Source: CAZEKB01 sp964512225
Lineage (GTDB): Bacteria > Myxococcota_A > UBA796 > UBA9615
Length of the DNA: 64,000 nucleotides
NCBI GenBank assembly: GCA_964512225.1
Contig: CAZEKB010000007.1
Span: forward strand, 1-64,000
Reading direction: 5' to 3'
A program made the translations under genes and the position numbers. Position 1 is the first letter of the stretch, and each line of letters begins with the position of its first letter. The notes beneath the pieces were generated by a model, which ran no database searches, was not told the origin of the DNA, and saw only the letters and a program-made list of their open reading frames with translations. This document shows, piece by piece, positions 16,788-25,946 of the stretch.

Positions 16788-19700
16788 ATGGGCGACTTGG
16801 GCCGATTCGGGCGATTCACGCTGCTGGAGGTGCTCGGCGAGGGCGGGATGGGCCGCGTCTACAAGGCCCGGATCGACGGACCCGACGGCTTCCGCAAGGA
16901 GCTCGCGCTCAAGGTCCTCCGGTCGGACCGCGACCGGGACCCGGCGACCATCGGCGCGGCCCTCGCCAAGGAGGCGCGCATCGGCGGCCTCCTGCGTCAC
17001 CCGAACCTCGTCGACCTCTACGACTTCGGCGTCGAGGACGGGTCCCCCTGGTTCAGCATGGAGCTCGTCCCGGGCCGGTCCCTGGACCGCATCCTGGCCG
17101 AGCGGGGGACGATCGCTCCGGGCCGGGCTCGCGCCCTCCTCGCTCAGATCGCCCTCGGCCTCGCGGCCATCCACGAGCTCGAGGTCGACGGCGCCCCCGC
17201 CGGTCTCGTCCATCGGGACCTGAAGCCCGCGAACGTCCTCGTCACCCCCGACGATCACGTCAAGCTCGCCGACTTCGGCATCTCCCGCGGGAGCCACGCC
17301 CTCACCGCCACCGAGACCGACTCGCTGCGCGGCACCCCCGCCTACATGTCCCCCGAGCAGGCCCGCAACACCCCCCTGGACGCGCGCTCGGACCTCTTCG
17401 CCTTCGGGATGATCGGCTTCGAGCTCGTCACCGGTCGCCGCTTCCTCACCGGCGGCTCCGTCTTCGAGGTCATGTTCGGCCTCCTGCAGGTCGAGCAGCG
17501 TCAGGACGAGCTCCGCGCCCTCGACGCGACCGCCCCCGGCCTGGGCAGCCTCCTCGCCGACTGCCTCCGCGAACACCCCGAGGACCGCCCCGCCTCCGCC
17601 CGCGACGTGCGCGATCGCCTCCTCGAGCCGCCGTCCGGCTCCTTCGGCGACCTCGCGGGCGCCACCACCCTGCAGGCCCCCTCGCCGACCCCGCCGACCG
17701 GCAACCTCCGCGCCGGCCCCGATACCTTCGTCGGCCGCGACGCCGAGCTCGCCGCCCTGCGCGACGCCCTCACCGCGCCCCGCCGCGTCGTGTCCCTCCT
17801 GGGCCCCGGAGGCACCGGCAAGACCCGCCTCGCCCAGGAGCTCGGCCTCGGCGTGCGCGACGCCTACCCGGGCGGCGTCTGGTTCGTCGATCTCACCGAG
17901 GCGCGGACCTCCGACGGGGTCTGCGCCGCCGTCGCCCACGCCCTCGACGTCCCCCTGCGCCACGGCTCCGCCGCCGATCAGATCGCCGCCGCCCTCGAGG
18001 GCCGCCCGCCGCTGCTCCTCCTCCTCGACAACTTCGAGCAGGTCCAGCGCTTCGCCCCCGACACCGTCGGCGCCTGGGCCCGGCGCTGCGCCGACTCGCG
18101 CTTCGTCGTCACCACGCGGCAGCGCCTGCAGCTCGGCGCCGAGCAGGTCGTCCGCGTCGGCCCCCTCCGCGGCCCCCTCACCGACGACACCACCGACCTC
18201 GCCGACCTGCCCGCCGTGCAGCTGTTCCTGGACCGCGCGCGACGGTGCCGACCCGGCTTCGAGCTCGACGACGACAACGCCCCCCACATCGCCCACCTCG
18301 TGCGCGCCCTCGACGGCATCCCCCTCGCCATCGAGCTGGCCGCGGCCCGCCTCCGCGTCCTCAGCGTCGAGCGGCTCCTCCAGCGCCTCCCCCGCCGCTT
18401 CGACCTCCTCTCCACCGGTCGCACCGACGTCACCGGCCGCCAGGCGACGCTCCGCGCGACCATCGACTGGTCCTGGAACCTCCTGGAACCCTGGGAGCAG
18501 CTCGGCCTCGCCCAGGCGTCCGTCTTCCGGGGCGGCTTCACCGTCGACGCCGCCGAGGCCGTGCTCGATCTCTCCGCTCACCCCGACGCCCCGTGGGTCC
18601 TCGACGTCGTCCAGGCCCTCGAGGACAAGAGCCTCCTGCGAAGCGTCACCGCCGAGTCCGGCGACGTCCGCTTCCTGCACTACGAGTCGATCCGCGAGTT
18701 CGCCGCGGAGAAGCTGGCCGAGTCCGGAGACGCCGAGCGGGCCGCGCGCCGCCACGTGGCCCACTTCTCCGCCTTCGGGCGGCCCGAGGCGGTCGAGTCG
18801 CTCTTCCGCAAGGGCGCGTCCGTCCGGCGCCGACGCCTGTCCGAAGACCTGGAGAACCTCGTCCTCGCCGCCGAGCGAGGCCTGGAGCACGACCTGGCCG
18901 ACGACGCCGCGGACGGGGCCCTCGTCGTCGCCGAGCTCCTGTCGACCGTCGGACCCTTGCCCATCCCCATCCGGCTGCTCGGGCGGGTGCTCGACCGGCC
19001 GGACACGTCCGTGGTCCAGCGCATTCGCGCCCTCCTCGCCCGGGGGAGCCTGCGGAGCCTCCGGGGCGACTACCCCCCCGCGGAGGCCGACCTGCTGGAG
19101 GCCGAGCGGCTCGCCGCGGACCACGGCGAGAGCCTCCTCGAGGGCTGGGCCTGGGCCGAGCGCGGCCGGCTGAACCTCAACAGCCCCGACGTCGGCCACA
19201 GCGACCTGCTGGAGCGCGCGCGAGCCCGCTTCGAGGAGCTCGGCGATACGCGACGGGAGGGCTGGATCCTGTGCTCGATCGCCGTCCGCGACGCCGTCGC
19301 CGGGCGGTTCCAGGAGGCTCGCAGCGGCAACGAGCAGGCCCTGCTCAAGCTCCGGAGGACCGGTGACCGCATGTCGTCACTCGTCGCCCTCGGCAACCTC
19401 GCCATCGCCTACAAGGAGCTCGGCCTGAACGTCCTGCAACAGGCGACCCTGAACGAGGCGCTGCGCCTCGCCCGGGAGCTCGGGGCGCTGCGCTACGAGG
19501 CGGTCGTCCTCGTGAACCTCGGCGTCTATCAGCAGGGGATGGGTCGCCTGCAGGCGGCCGAGGAGACGTACACCCAGGCCCTCGAGCTCGCGCGCCGCAT
19601 CGGCTTCGCCGCGTCCGAGACCACCGCCCTGGGCAACCTCGGCGACGTCCTCAAGGACCAGGGTCGCCTCGAGGCCGCCGAGCCCTGGCTGCTCGAAGGC

Positions 19701-20270
19701 ATCGCGCACTCCCGCGCCACCAACAACGTCCGCCACCTCGCGGGCCAGCTCAACGACCTGTCCCAGATCCTGCTCGGGATGGACCGCCTCGACGAAGCGG
19801 ACGCCGCCATCTCCGAGGCGGAAGAGCTCGCGCCGTCGATGGGGCACCCGCGGCACATCGGGGAGGCCGCGATCAACCGGGCCGCCCTCCATCGACTGCG
19901 CGGGGAGTACGACGACGCCGAGCCGATCCTGGACGAGGCCGACCGGGTGCTCCGGGTCCTGCCCGAGACCCGCTTCCACCTCACCGGGCGCCTGGAGCGG
20001 CTCGAGCTGGAGCTCGCGCGGGGCCGGGGCGACGAGGCCCGGGCGCTCGCCGAGGCGCTGGACTCGGACGTCCGCGACGTCCACGACCCCCTCCTGGTCG
20101 CGCACCTCCTCGCCTCCAGGGGCGCCGCCGTGGTGATGACGGGCGGCGACGCGACCGCCGTCGCCGCCGAGCTGTCGGAGATCCTCGACGGCATCGAGCT
20201 CGCCCCGGAGTCGTCCCTGCGCCACGCCCTCGCCGACCTGCGTCGGGGCGCCCCGCCGACTCAGCCGTAG
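16788..20270 (+). CDS. Ser/Thr protein kinase - STAND ATPase - TPR protein
   Basis: Encodes 1160 aa. The kinase domain (~7-280) has GEGGMGRV, Lys42 in ALKVL, HRDLKPAN, DFG and AYMSPEQ, so all catalytic residues are present. A Pro/Thr linker leads to an NB-ARC/STAND ATPase (~305-640): Walker A GPGGTGKT near 338, Walker B LLLLLDNFEQV, and GIPLAIELAAARL. TPR-like helices fill ~690-1150 (ANLAIAYKELGL, GVYQQGMGRLQAAEETYTQAL). This is a typical myxobacterial signalling architecture, where ligand-controlled NTPase/TPR assembly gates the kinase. No transmembrane segment is visible, so it is cytoplasmic. It overlaps convergently with hutF by 10 bp. The start is leaderless-like. Confidence 0.92.
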   Translation: MGDLGRFGRFTLLEVLGEGGMGRVYKARIDGPDGFRKELALKVLRSDRDRDPATIGAALAKEARIGGLLRHPNLVDLYDFGVEDGSPWFSMELVPGRSLDRILAERGTIAPGRARALLAQIALGLAAIHELEVDGAPAGLVHRDLKPANVLVTPDDHVKLADFGISRGSHALTATETDSLRGTPAYMSPEQARNTPLDARSDLFAFGMIGFELVTGRRFLTGGSVFEVMFGLLQVEQRQDELRALDATAPGLGSLLADCLREHPEDRPASARDVRDRLLEPPSGSFGDLAGATTLQAPSPTPPTGNLRAGPDTFVGRDAELAALRDALTAPRRVVSLLGPGGTGKTRLAQELGLGVRDAYPGGVWFVDLTEARTSDGVCAAVAHALDVPLRHGSAADQIAAALEGRPPLLLLLDNFEQVQRFAPDTVGAWARRCADSRFVVTTRQRLQLGAEQVVRVGPLRGPLTDDTTDLADLPAVQLFLDRARRCRPGFELDDDNAPHIAHLVRALDGIPLAIELAAARLRVLSVERLLQRLPRRFDLLSTGRTDVTGRQATLRATIDWSWNLLEPWEQLGLAQASVFRGGFTVDAAEAVLDLSAHPDAPWVLDVVQALEDKSLLRSVTAESGDVRFLHYESIREFAAEKLAESGDAERAARRHVAHFSAFGRPEAVESLFRKGASVRRRRLSEDLENLVLAAERGLEHDLADDAADGALVVAELLSTVGPLPIPIRLLGRVLDRPDTSVVQRIRALLARGSLRSLRGDYPPAEADLLEAERLAADHGESLLEGWAWAERGRLNLNSPDVGHSDLLERARARFEELGDTRREGWILCSIAVRDAVAGRFQEARSGNEQALLKLRRTGDRMSSLVALGNLAIAYKELGLNVLQQATLNEALRLARELGALRYEAVVLVNLGVYQQGMGRLQAAEETYTQALELARRIGFAASETTALGNLGDVLKDQGRLEAAEPWLLEGIAHSRATNNVRHLAGQLNDLSQILLGMDRLDEADAAISEAEELAPSMGHPRHIGEAAINRAALHRLRGEYDDAEPILDEADRVLRVLPETRFHLTGRLERLELELARGRGDEARALAEALDSDVRDVHDPLLVAHLLASRGAAVVMTGGDATAVAAELSEILDGIELAPESSLRHALADLRRGAPPTQP

Positions 20271-21643
20271 ACGCGAGGGACCACCTCGTCGAAGGCGCGC
20301 GCCGCGCGCGTGAGCCCCGGGTGACGCCCCCCCTCGACGATCCGCCTCCCGCCCACCCAGACGTCCTCGACCATGGCCGGCGTGCCGCCCAGGACGAGCG
20401 CCCCGGCCACGGCCTCGGGGTCGCCGACCGTGCCCGCGAACGCCGGATCCCGGAGCGCCACGGTGATCAGGTCGGCCCGGGCGCCCACCTCGATCCGGCC
20501 CGCGTCGAGGCCCGCCGCCCGCGCGCCTCCCGTCGTCGCGGCTCCCAGCACCACCGCCGCCGTCGTCCCCGACCGCGGCAGCACCACCCGACGTCCCGAG
20601 CGCAGCCGCTCCCCGTCCTCGAGCGCGCGAGCCTCCGCGAACGCGTCGATCCGGGCCTGGGAGTCGGATCCGAGCGCGAGCGGCACGCGCGCGTCGAGCA
20701 GCGCGGTCAGGTCCGGCAGACCGTCTCCCAGGTTTCGCTCCGTGGTCGGACACACGCAGACCGCGGAGCCCGCGCGCCCGAGCAGCGCAGGCTCGCCGGG
20801 CCCGAGGTGGGTCGCGTGCACCGCCGTGAAGCGAGGGCCGAGCAGCCCGACCTCGTCCAGCAGCTCCACGGGCCGACGGCCGTGCTCCGCGAGGCACTGT
20901 TCGATCTCCCGGGGCTGCTCCGAGACGTGCGCGTGCACTACGCCCGGGTCGCCCTCGGCGAGGACCGCCAGCCCGCGCAGGAAGTCGCCGTCGAGCGCGC
21001 GCACCGAGTGCGCCGCGACCCCCACGCCCACGGGCCGGGGGCCGGACGACCGGAACGCGTCCAGCTCGTCGAGGGCGAGGGCGTACTCGTCGAGCGTGTC
21101 GACGAACCGGAGCTGTCCCCCCCCCGCCTCGACGCCCGGCCCGCCGCGCTGGTACGCGACCCGCAGGAGCGTGATCCCGATGCCCGCGAACTCGGCCGCG
21201 GCCAGGACACGCCGGGACAGCTCGTGGGGGTCGTCGTAGGGCACCCCGCCCGCCTGGTGATGGACGTAGTGGAACTCCACGACGTGCGTCCAGCCCGCCA
21301 GCGCCATCTCCACGAACGCCAGCCGCGTCGCGCGCTCGAAGTCGTCGGGGTCGAGCCGGTCCACCGCCCGGTACATCGCCTCGCGCCACCCCCAGAAGTC
21401 GCCGCCCGCGCGATCGGCGGGGCGCGCCTCCACCCGGCCGCGGAGCAGCCGCTGGAACGCGTGGGAGTGGGCGTTCACGAAGCCGGGCAGGAGCACGCGA
21501 CCCCGCAGCCGCTCCACCGTCTGCTCGTCCCCCGTCTCGACCCCGACGGACGCGATCCGGCCGTCGTCGCCCACGGTCACGACGGCGTCGCGCACGAAGC
21601 GACCGTCGATCCACGTGAAGTCCGCCTGGTGCGCCTGCGGCAT
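20261..21643 (-). CDS. hutF: Formimidoylglutamate deiminase
   Basis: Encodes 460 aa, the usual length. This amidohydrolase converts N-formimino-L-glutamate to N-formyl-L-glutamate and ammonia in the five-step histidine degradation route. Motifs: metal ligands in PGFVNAHSHAFQRLLRG, substrate-side FWGWREAMY, HAHVSEQP, VHATHL, and the late Asp in LALGSDSQARI. A beta-sandwich 'composite' domain is split between the N- and C-termini (RVLLPGF; GARADLITV). No hutH/U/G neighbours are in the window. Its ATG overlaps the stop of the methyltransferase gene (TGATG), so translation is probably coupled. Confidence 0.9.
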   Translation of the reverse strand: MPQAHQADFTWIDGRFVRDAVVTVGDDGRIASVGVETGDEQTVERLRGRVLLPGFVNAHSHAFQRLLRGRVEARPADRAGGDFWGWREAMYRAVDRLDPDDFERATRLAFVEMALAGWTHVVEFHYVHHQAGGVPYDDPHELSRRVLAAAEFAGIGITLLRVAYQRGGPGVEAGGGQLRFVDTLDEYALALDELDAFRSSGPRPVGVGVAAHSVRALDGDFLRGLAVLAEGDPGVVHAHVSEQPREIEQCLAEHGRRPVELLDEVGLLGPRFTAVHATHLGPGEPALLGRAGSAVCVCPTTERNLGDGLPDLTALLDARVPLALGSDSQARIDAFAEARALEDGERLRSGRRVVLPRSGTTAAVVLGAATTGGARAAGLDAGRIEVGARADLITVALRDPAFAGTVGDPEAVAGALVLGGTPAMVEDVWVGGRRIVEGGRHPGLTRAARAFDEVVPRVYG

Positions 21644-22431
21644 CAGGTGCACGCTACCGCGACGAGGGCCCGCAGCCCCTGATCGGACGGCCCCGGGAAG
21701 TCCTCCCCCCGGGCGACCCGACGGACGTCGCGGTCCTCCAGCGCCTCCGCCACCGGGTTCTCGAACCCGTCCTCGCCCCGGGCCGCGGACAGCAGGACGA
21801 GCGCGCCGCCCGGGCACACCGCCGCCGCGCCCCGGGCCAGCGTCGGCCAGTCCTTGCGCGGATCGAACCGCCCTCGACGCCCCCCGCGCTTGCGCCCGCG
21901 TCCGACCGTGGGCACCGGCGGGGGGTCCACCACCACGACGTCCCAGGTCTCGCCGCGCGCGGCCGCCCGCTTCAGGAACTCGAACGCGTCGGACCGGACG
22001 TGCGTGCGGGAGTCGGTGGGCAGCCCGTTGCGCTCGAAGTTGGCGGCCCCGCGCTCCAACGCCGAGGGCACGAGGTCGACGTTGGTGACGGACCGCGCCC
22101 CGCCCGCGGCCGCGTGGACCCCGAACGCCGACGTGTACGAGAAGAGGTTGAGCACGCGGCGCCCCGGTGCGAGGGACCGCACGAGGCGGCGCAGGGGGCG
22201 CGCGTCGGCGAACAGACCCACGTTGCTGCCCCGGTGCACGTCGACCCCGAACTTCAGCCCGTCTTCGACGACCTCGAACTCACCCTCGGGGACCGGCCCC
22301 CGCGCGAGCGCGGTCTCGCGCCCCCAGCGGACGACGATCCCGCCTGCGTGCAGGTCGGCCACGGCCGCCGCCCACCGCTCCACGGCCTCGACGTCCGCGG
22401 GTTCTCGGCTGAAGCGCCGGACGAGCGCCAC
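21643..22431 (-). CDS. Class I SAM-dependent methyltransferase (RlmI-like rRNA methyltransferase family); true start uncertain
   Basis: 262 aa from the GTG at 22431, the first ATG/GTG/TTG in this frame. Motifs: GLFADARPLRRLV and VLNLFSYTSAFGVHAAAGGA (SAM-binding motif I), VTNVDLVPSALERG, and VVVDPPPVP (motif IV). The family methylates cytosine C5 in rRNA or related targets. The frame upstream to about 22560 also reads like the family's N-terminus (DPIDVLREAWRRRAALAA... GAPGWIVEQLGDVALV), so the protein likely starts earlier. No standard start codon exists there. It may use a rare start or hide a small indel in TCTCTCT at the end of the TerB-like gene. Its stop overlaps the hutF start. Confidence 0.78.
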   Translation of the reverse strand: MALVRRFSREPADVEAVERWAAAVADLHAGGIVVRWGRETALARGPVPEGEFEVVEDGLKFGVDVHRGSNVGLFADARPLRRLVRSLAPGRRVLNLFSYTSAFGVHAAAGGARSVTNVDLVPSALERGAANFERNGLPTDSRTHVRSDAFEFLKRAAARGETWDVVVVDPPPVPTVGRGRKRGGRRGRFDPRKDWPTLARGAAAVCPGGALVLLSAARGEDGFENPVAEALEDRDVRRVARGEDFPGPSDQGLRALVAVACT

Positions 22432-22558
22432 GTCGCCCAGCTGCTCGACGATCCACCCCGGCGCGCCCTCCCAGCGGCCGTCGAACCGGCGCAGGGCGGA
22501 CGTGGTCGCCGCGAGGGCGGCGCGGCGTCGCCAGGCTTCGCGGAGGACGTCGATCGGA

Positions 22559-22993
22559 TCAGAGAGAGGCCATGCGCCGACGGAGCGCCTCGAGCTCCTC
22601 CACCGCGGCCTGCGCCCGGGCGAGCTGCTCGTCGTCCAGGCCCAGCATCTTCGCCACGCCCGCCATGACGTCCGTCTCCTCGGAGGTCACCTCGCCGTCC
22701 GCGTGGGCCACCAACATCGAGTCCCGGTACAGCATCACGATCATCGAGGGCCGCGTGCGCAGCTTGAGCAGGGCCGTCTGGAAGTCGGTCTCGTCCCGCC
22801 TCCGCATGAGCCCCGACAGGAGGAACGGCGGCGCCCCGAGGCTGTCCGCGGCACCCTGCAGCACCCGGCTCTCCGACTCGACGATCCCGTTGGCCTGCGC
22901 GACCCGCACGAGGGCCGTGATGTAGGCCTCCACGAGGTCCCGCTCCAGCGGGGTTTCGAGGCCGTAGAGGTACCGAGCAGCGAGGACGTTCAT
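22559..22993 (-). CDS. TerB-like (tellurite-resistance/DUF533-type) helical protein
   Basis: Encodes 144 aa, all alpha-helical. HADGEVTSEETDVMAGVAKMLGLDDEQLARA is the TerB signature, where an acidic loop (ADGEVTSEE) follows a helix. The N-terminal half repeats the pattern (VRVAQANGIVESESRVLQGAADSLG). TerB-like domains are proposed metal-binding or membrane-associated modules; the role here is unknown. The htpG stop codon TAA forms the first bases of TAAGCT, which lies 6 nt before this ATG. The gene may therefore have its own leaderless promoter despite a 9-bp gap from htpG. Confidence 0.78.
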   Translation of the reverse strand: MNVLAARYLYGLETPLERDLVEAYITALVRVAQANGIVESESRVLQGAADSLGAPPFLLSGLMRRRDETDFQTALLKLRTRPSMIVMLYRDSMLVAHADGEVTSEETDVMAGVAKMLGLDDEQLARAQAAVEELEALRRRMASL

Positions 22994-22999
22994 GGGGTG

Positions 23000-23005
23000 A
23001 GCTTA
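23000..23005 (-). promoter_or_regulatory. -10-like element TAAGCT overlapping the htpG stop codon
   Basis: TAAGCT is 6 nt from ATG 22993 on the minus strand. Its first three bases are the htpG stop codon. No Shine-Dalgarno precedes the start. Confidence 0.4.
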
Positions 23006-24976
23006 CGCGTTCGCCTCGAGCGCGGCGGAGCTGGCCTGCTCGAGGAGCGCCGTCATGCGCCGGGCGAGGCGGTTCGGGTCCTCGACGGGGCTGCCCTCGG
23101 TGAGCAGCACCTGATCGTACAGCAGCTCGATCCACTCCGTGACCTGCGCCGACTCGGCGTCCTTGTCGTGCAGCACCTGGATGTTGTCGATCAGGACGTG
23201 CGCGGGGTTGATCTCGAGGATCCGCTTCGTCTTCGCCATCGTCTTGTCGTGCGCCCGGAGCAGGCGGTCGAGGAACGCGTGGTTGGCGCCCTCGGGCACC
23301 ACGAGGCACGCGGGCGAGTCCACGAGCCGCCCCGACAGACGCACCTCGCTGACGTGCTCCTCGAGCACCTCCTGGATGCGCTCGGTGAGCGACTTGAAGG
23401 CATCGACCTTCTCCTCGACCTCCTTCTTCTCTTCCTCGGTCTCCCCGAGGTCGAGGTCCGCCTTCATGGCCGAGACCAGCTTCTTCTCCTCGTACTCGCC
23501 GAGGCCGTTCACCGCCCACTCGTCGATGGGATCGGTCATGAGCAGGACCTCGAAGCCCTTCTTCTTGAGCGCCTCGAGGTGGGGGCCGCTGCGCAGGGCC
23601 GACTCGGACTCGCCGAGGGCGTAGTAGATAACGTCCTGACCCTCGGGCATGCGCTCCACGTAGTCGTCCAGGGACGTCAGCCCCTCCACGCCGGTGCTGC
23701 GCCACCGCACCAGCCCGCTGAGCTGCTTCTTGAACTCCGGCGCCATGTGCATGCCCTCCTTGAGGACCGTGCCGTAGGACGCCCAGGCCTCGGCGTACGC
23801 GTCGGCGTCGTCCGCGGCCAGCTTCTTGAGCATGTCGAGGGACTTCTTGGTGACCTGCTTGCGGATGCTGCGGACGGTCGCCGAGTCCTGCACGAGCTCG
23901 CGGGAGACGTTCAGGGGCAGGTCGTCGCTGTCCACGACGCCGCGCACGAACCGCAGCCACTCGGGCACGAGCTCCTTGGCGTCGTCCATGATGAAGACGC
24001 GCTTCACGAAGAGCCGCACGCCGCGCTTCGCGTCCCGCTGGAGCATGTCGTGGGGGGGCTTCCTGGGCAGGAAGAGGATGCCGCTGAAGAGCTGCGTGCC
24101 CTCGATCTTGAAGTGGTTCCAGGCCGCCGGGTCCTCCCAGTCGTGGGTCAGGTGGCGGTAGAACTCCTTGTAGTTGTCGTCCTCGAGCTCGGACGCGGAC
24201 CGGGTCCACAGCGCGCCCGCCTCGTTCACCTTCTCGAACTTCGGCGTGTCGTCCGTGACGTCGATGACGCCGTCCTCGGGCTCGTCGTCCTCCTTCGGGG
24301 CGCCCCAGTCGGGCTTGCCCGCGAGCAGGATCGGGTGGCCCACGTAGTCGCTGTAGCGACGGATCAGCTGATTCAGCTGCCAGTACGTGAGGTACTGCTT
24401 GTGCTCGTCGCCGAGGTGCAGGGTGATGGTCGTGCCGCGACCGTCCCGCTCGGCGGACTCGATGGAGAAGGACTCCTTGGCGTCGGACGTCCACCGCAGG
24501 GCCTCGGCCTCGCCGGCCGCCTTCGTCAGCACCTCGACCTCGTCCGCCACGAGGAACGCCGAGTAGAAGCCGACGCCGAACTGGCCGATGAACCGACCGT
24601 CGCCGCCGCTCGCCTCCATCTCCTCGAGGAACCGCAGCGTGCCCGAGTGGGCGACGGTCCCGAGGTTCTTGATCAGCTCGTCGCGCGTCATCCCCGAGCC
24701 GTTGTCGGCGATGTGCAGCAGCCCGGCCTCTTCGTCCGCCCAGACCTTGATGGCGAGCTCCTCGTCGTCGCCGACGAGGCCCTCCTCGGTGAGGCTGCGG
24801 TGCTTGATCCGGTCGATCGCGTCGGACGCGTTGGAGATCAGCTCGCGCAGGAAGATCTCCCGGTTGGAGTAGAGCGAGTTCACGACCAGGTGCAGGACGC
24901 GACTGACGTCGGCCTTGAACTTGCGGGTCGTCTTCTTGGACTTCTTGGGCGCCGTCTCGGCGGTCGTATCGGTCAT
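23003..24976 (-). CDS. htpG: Molecular chaperone HtpG (bacterial Hsp90)
   Basis: Encodes 657 aa, the expected length with a slightly longer N-terminus. The N-terminal GHKL ATPase shows SLYSNREIFLRELISNASDA, IADNGSGMTRDELI and FGVGFYSAFLVAD. The middle domain has ALWTRSASELEDDNYKEFY and RGVVDSDDLPLNVSRELVQ. The dimerisation domain ends with EDPNRLARRMTALLEQ. HtpG binds non-native client proteins in the cytoplasm in an ATP-driven cycle. AGGGGA lies 5 nt before the ATG. A GAAAC/GTTTC inverted repeat is just upstream. It heads a minus-strand run with the TerB-like, methyltransferase and hutF genes. Confidence 0.97.
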   Translation of the reverse strand: MTDTTAETAPKKSKKTTRKFKADVSRVLHLVVNSLYSNREIFLRELISNASDAIDRIKHRSLTEEGLVGDDEELAIKVWADEEAGLLHIADNGSGMTRDELIKNLGTVAHSGTLRFLEEMEASGGDGRFIGQFGVGFYSAFLVADEVEVLTKAAGEAEALRWTSDAKESFSIESAERDGRGTTITLHLGDEHKQYLTYWQLNQLIRRYSDYVGHPILLAGKPDWGAPKEDDEPEDGVIDVTDDTPKFEKVNEAGALWTRSASELEDDNYKEFYRHLTHDWEDPAAWNHFKIEGTQLFSGILFLPRKPPHDMLQRDAKRGVRLFVKRVFIMDDAKELVPEWLRFVRGVVDSDDLPLNVSRELVQDSATVRSIRKQVTKKSLDMLKKLAADDADAYAEAWASYGTVLKEGMHMAPEFKKQLSGLVRWRSTGVEGLTSLDDYVERMPEGQDVIYYALGESESALRSGPHLEALKKKGFEVLLMTDPIDEWAVNGLGEYEEKKLVSAMKADLDLGETEEEKKEVEEKVDAFKSLTERIQEVLEEHVSEVRLSGRLVDSPACLVVPEGANHAFLDRLLRAHDKTMAKTKRILEINPAHVLIDNIQVLHDKDAESAQVTEWIELLYDQVLLTEGSPVEDPNRLARRMTALLEQASSAALEANA

Positions 24977-25002
24977 CAGAATCCCCTGGGCGCGCGGCCC
25001 GT

Positions 25003-25019
25003 GAAACGAGGGTGGTTTC
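25003..25019. promoter_or_regulatory. Inverted repeat GAAAC-N7-GTTTC upstream of htpG
   Basis: Five-bp arms separated by GAGGGTG lie 27 bp from the htpG start in the divergent htpG/aldolase spacer. The arms equal those of the REP hairpin, so it may be a worn REP core or an operator. It is not a CIRCE element. Confidence 0.3.
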
Positions 25020-25072
25020 TAAGACGGCGACGGCTCCTGTCAAGACGTTCCGGAGGGGATGGGACCGTCGGG

Positions 25073-25078
25073 TAGGCT
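25073..25078 (+). promoter_or_regulatory. -10-like element TAGGCT for a leaderless start
   Basis: Seven nucleotides precede ATG 25086. There is no Shine-Dalgarno near the start. Confidence 0.45.
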
Positions 25079-25085
25079 CGCGCCG

Positions 25086-25946
25086 ATGTCCCGCCCGTCC
25101 GAGCGCGTCCTGCGCGAGCAGATCGTCCGCTTCTCGCACCTCACGTACGAGCGCGGCCTGCTCGTGGGCCTGGACGGGAACCTCTCGGCGCGGCTGTCCG
25201 ACGACCTCGTGCTGTGCACCCAGGCGGGGTGCCACAAGGGGCTGCTGACCGACGACCACCTCGTCGTCATCGACATGAACGGCGACAAGGTGCGCGGCCG
25301 GGGCGAGCCGACGTCCGAGATGGCGATGCACCTCGCCTGCTACCGCGAGCGGCCGGACGTGGAGGCCGTCGTGCACGCGCACCCGCCGCTGTGCGTCGCC
25401 TTCACGATCGCGGGTGTCTCCATGGCGCGGTGCGTGCTCCCGGAGGTCGTCCTCGTGCTGGGCGCCGTGCCCACGCTCGAGTACCAGACGACGGGCACGC
25501 AGACCCTCGGCGACAAGGTCGGCGAGGCCATCCGATCGCACGACGCCGTGATGATGGACCGGCACGGCGCGGTGTGCGTGGGCAAGACCGTGGAGGAGGC
25601 GTTCTGCAAGCTCGAGGTCATCGAGCACAGCGCCAAGATCATGAAGGCCGCCCGGGACCTCGGGGGCGTGAAGGAGCTGCCCCCGGACGAGGCGGTCAAG
25701 CTCCGATCCATGGGCCTGAAGCGCTACGGCGGCCCGCCCGAGGCCGTGGCGATGGCGAACGATCCCGGCGCCGACCTCCCCGCCGCCTGCCTCGACTGCA
25801 GCGGCTGCGGCTGCCCCACGCAGAGCGGCCTCGCGGCGCCCGTCGGCTTCTCCATGGCGCGCGTCACCAATACGCCGATCCTCCAGCGGACCAACCCCCA
25901 GCTCGAGCGCGAGGTGGCCCGGGCGATCCGCGAAGTCCTGGGGTGA
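25086..25946 (+). CDS. Class II aldolase/adducin family protein
   Basis: Encodes 286 aa. The aldolase core spans ~1-195: GNLSARLSDDLVLCTQAG, PTSEMAMHLACYRERPDV and the Zn ligands in VVHAHPP (HxH), with a third His in MMDRHGAVCVGK. The family (fuculose-1-phosphate aldolase, ribulose-5-phosphate epimerase) cleaves or epimerises phosphosugars via a Zn-enediolate. Residues ~196-286 are an unusual tail with a Cys cluster (CLDCSGCGC) and an amphipathic terminal helix (NPQLEREVARAIREVLG). ATG 25086 has a TAGGCT element and is preferred over a GTG 27 bp upstream. Its stop overlaps the next start (GTGA). The substrate is unknown. Confidence 0.85.
   Translation: MSRPSERVLREQIVRFSHLTYERGLLVGLDGNLSARLSDDLVLCTQAGCHKGLLTDDHLVVIDMNGDKVRGRGEPTSEMAMHLACYRERPDVEAVVHAHPPLCVAFTIAGVSMARCVLPEVVLVLGAVPTLEYQTTGTQTLGDKVGEAIRSHDAVMMDRHGAVCVGKTVEEAFCKLEVIEHSAKIMKAARDLGGVKELPPDEAVKLRSMGLKRYGGPPEAVAMANDPGADLPAACLDCSGCGCPTQSGLAAPVGFSMARVTNTPILQRTNPQLEREVARAIREVLG

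Noticed and set aside
16473..19199. 908-codon minus-strand frame opposite the kinase
   Set aside because: Low-complexity Gly/Val/Glu/Ala composition, the mirror of a real gene with strong third-position GC.
25003..25019. CIRCE/HrcA operator upstream of htpG
   Set aside because: The arms GAAAC/GTTTC do not match the CIRCE sequence; it is kept only as an unassigned inverted repeat.
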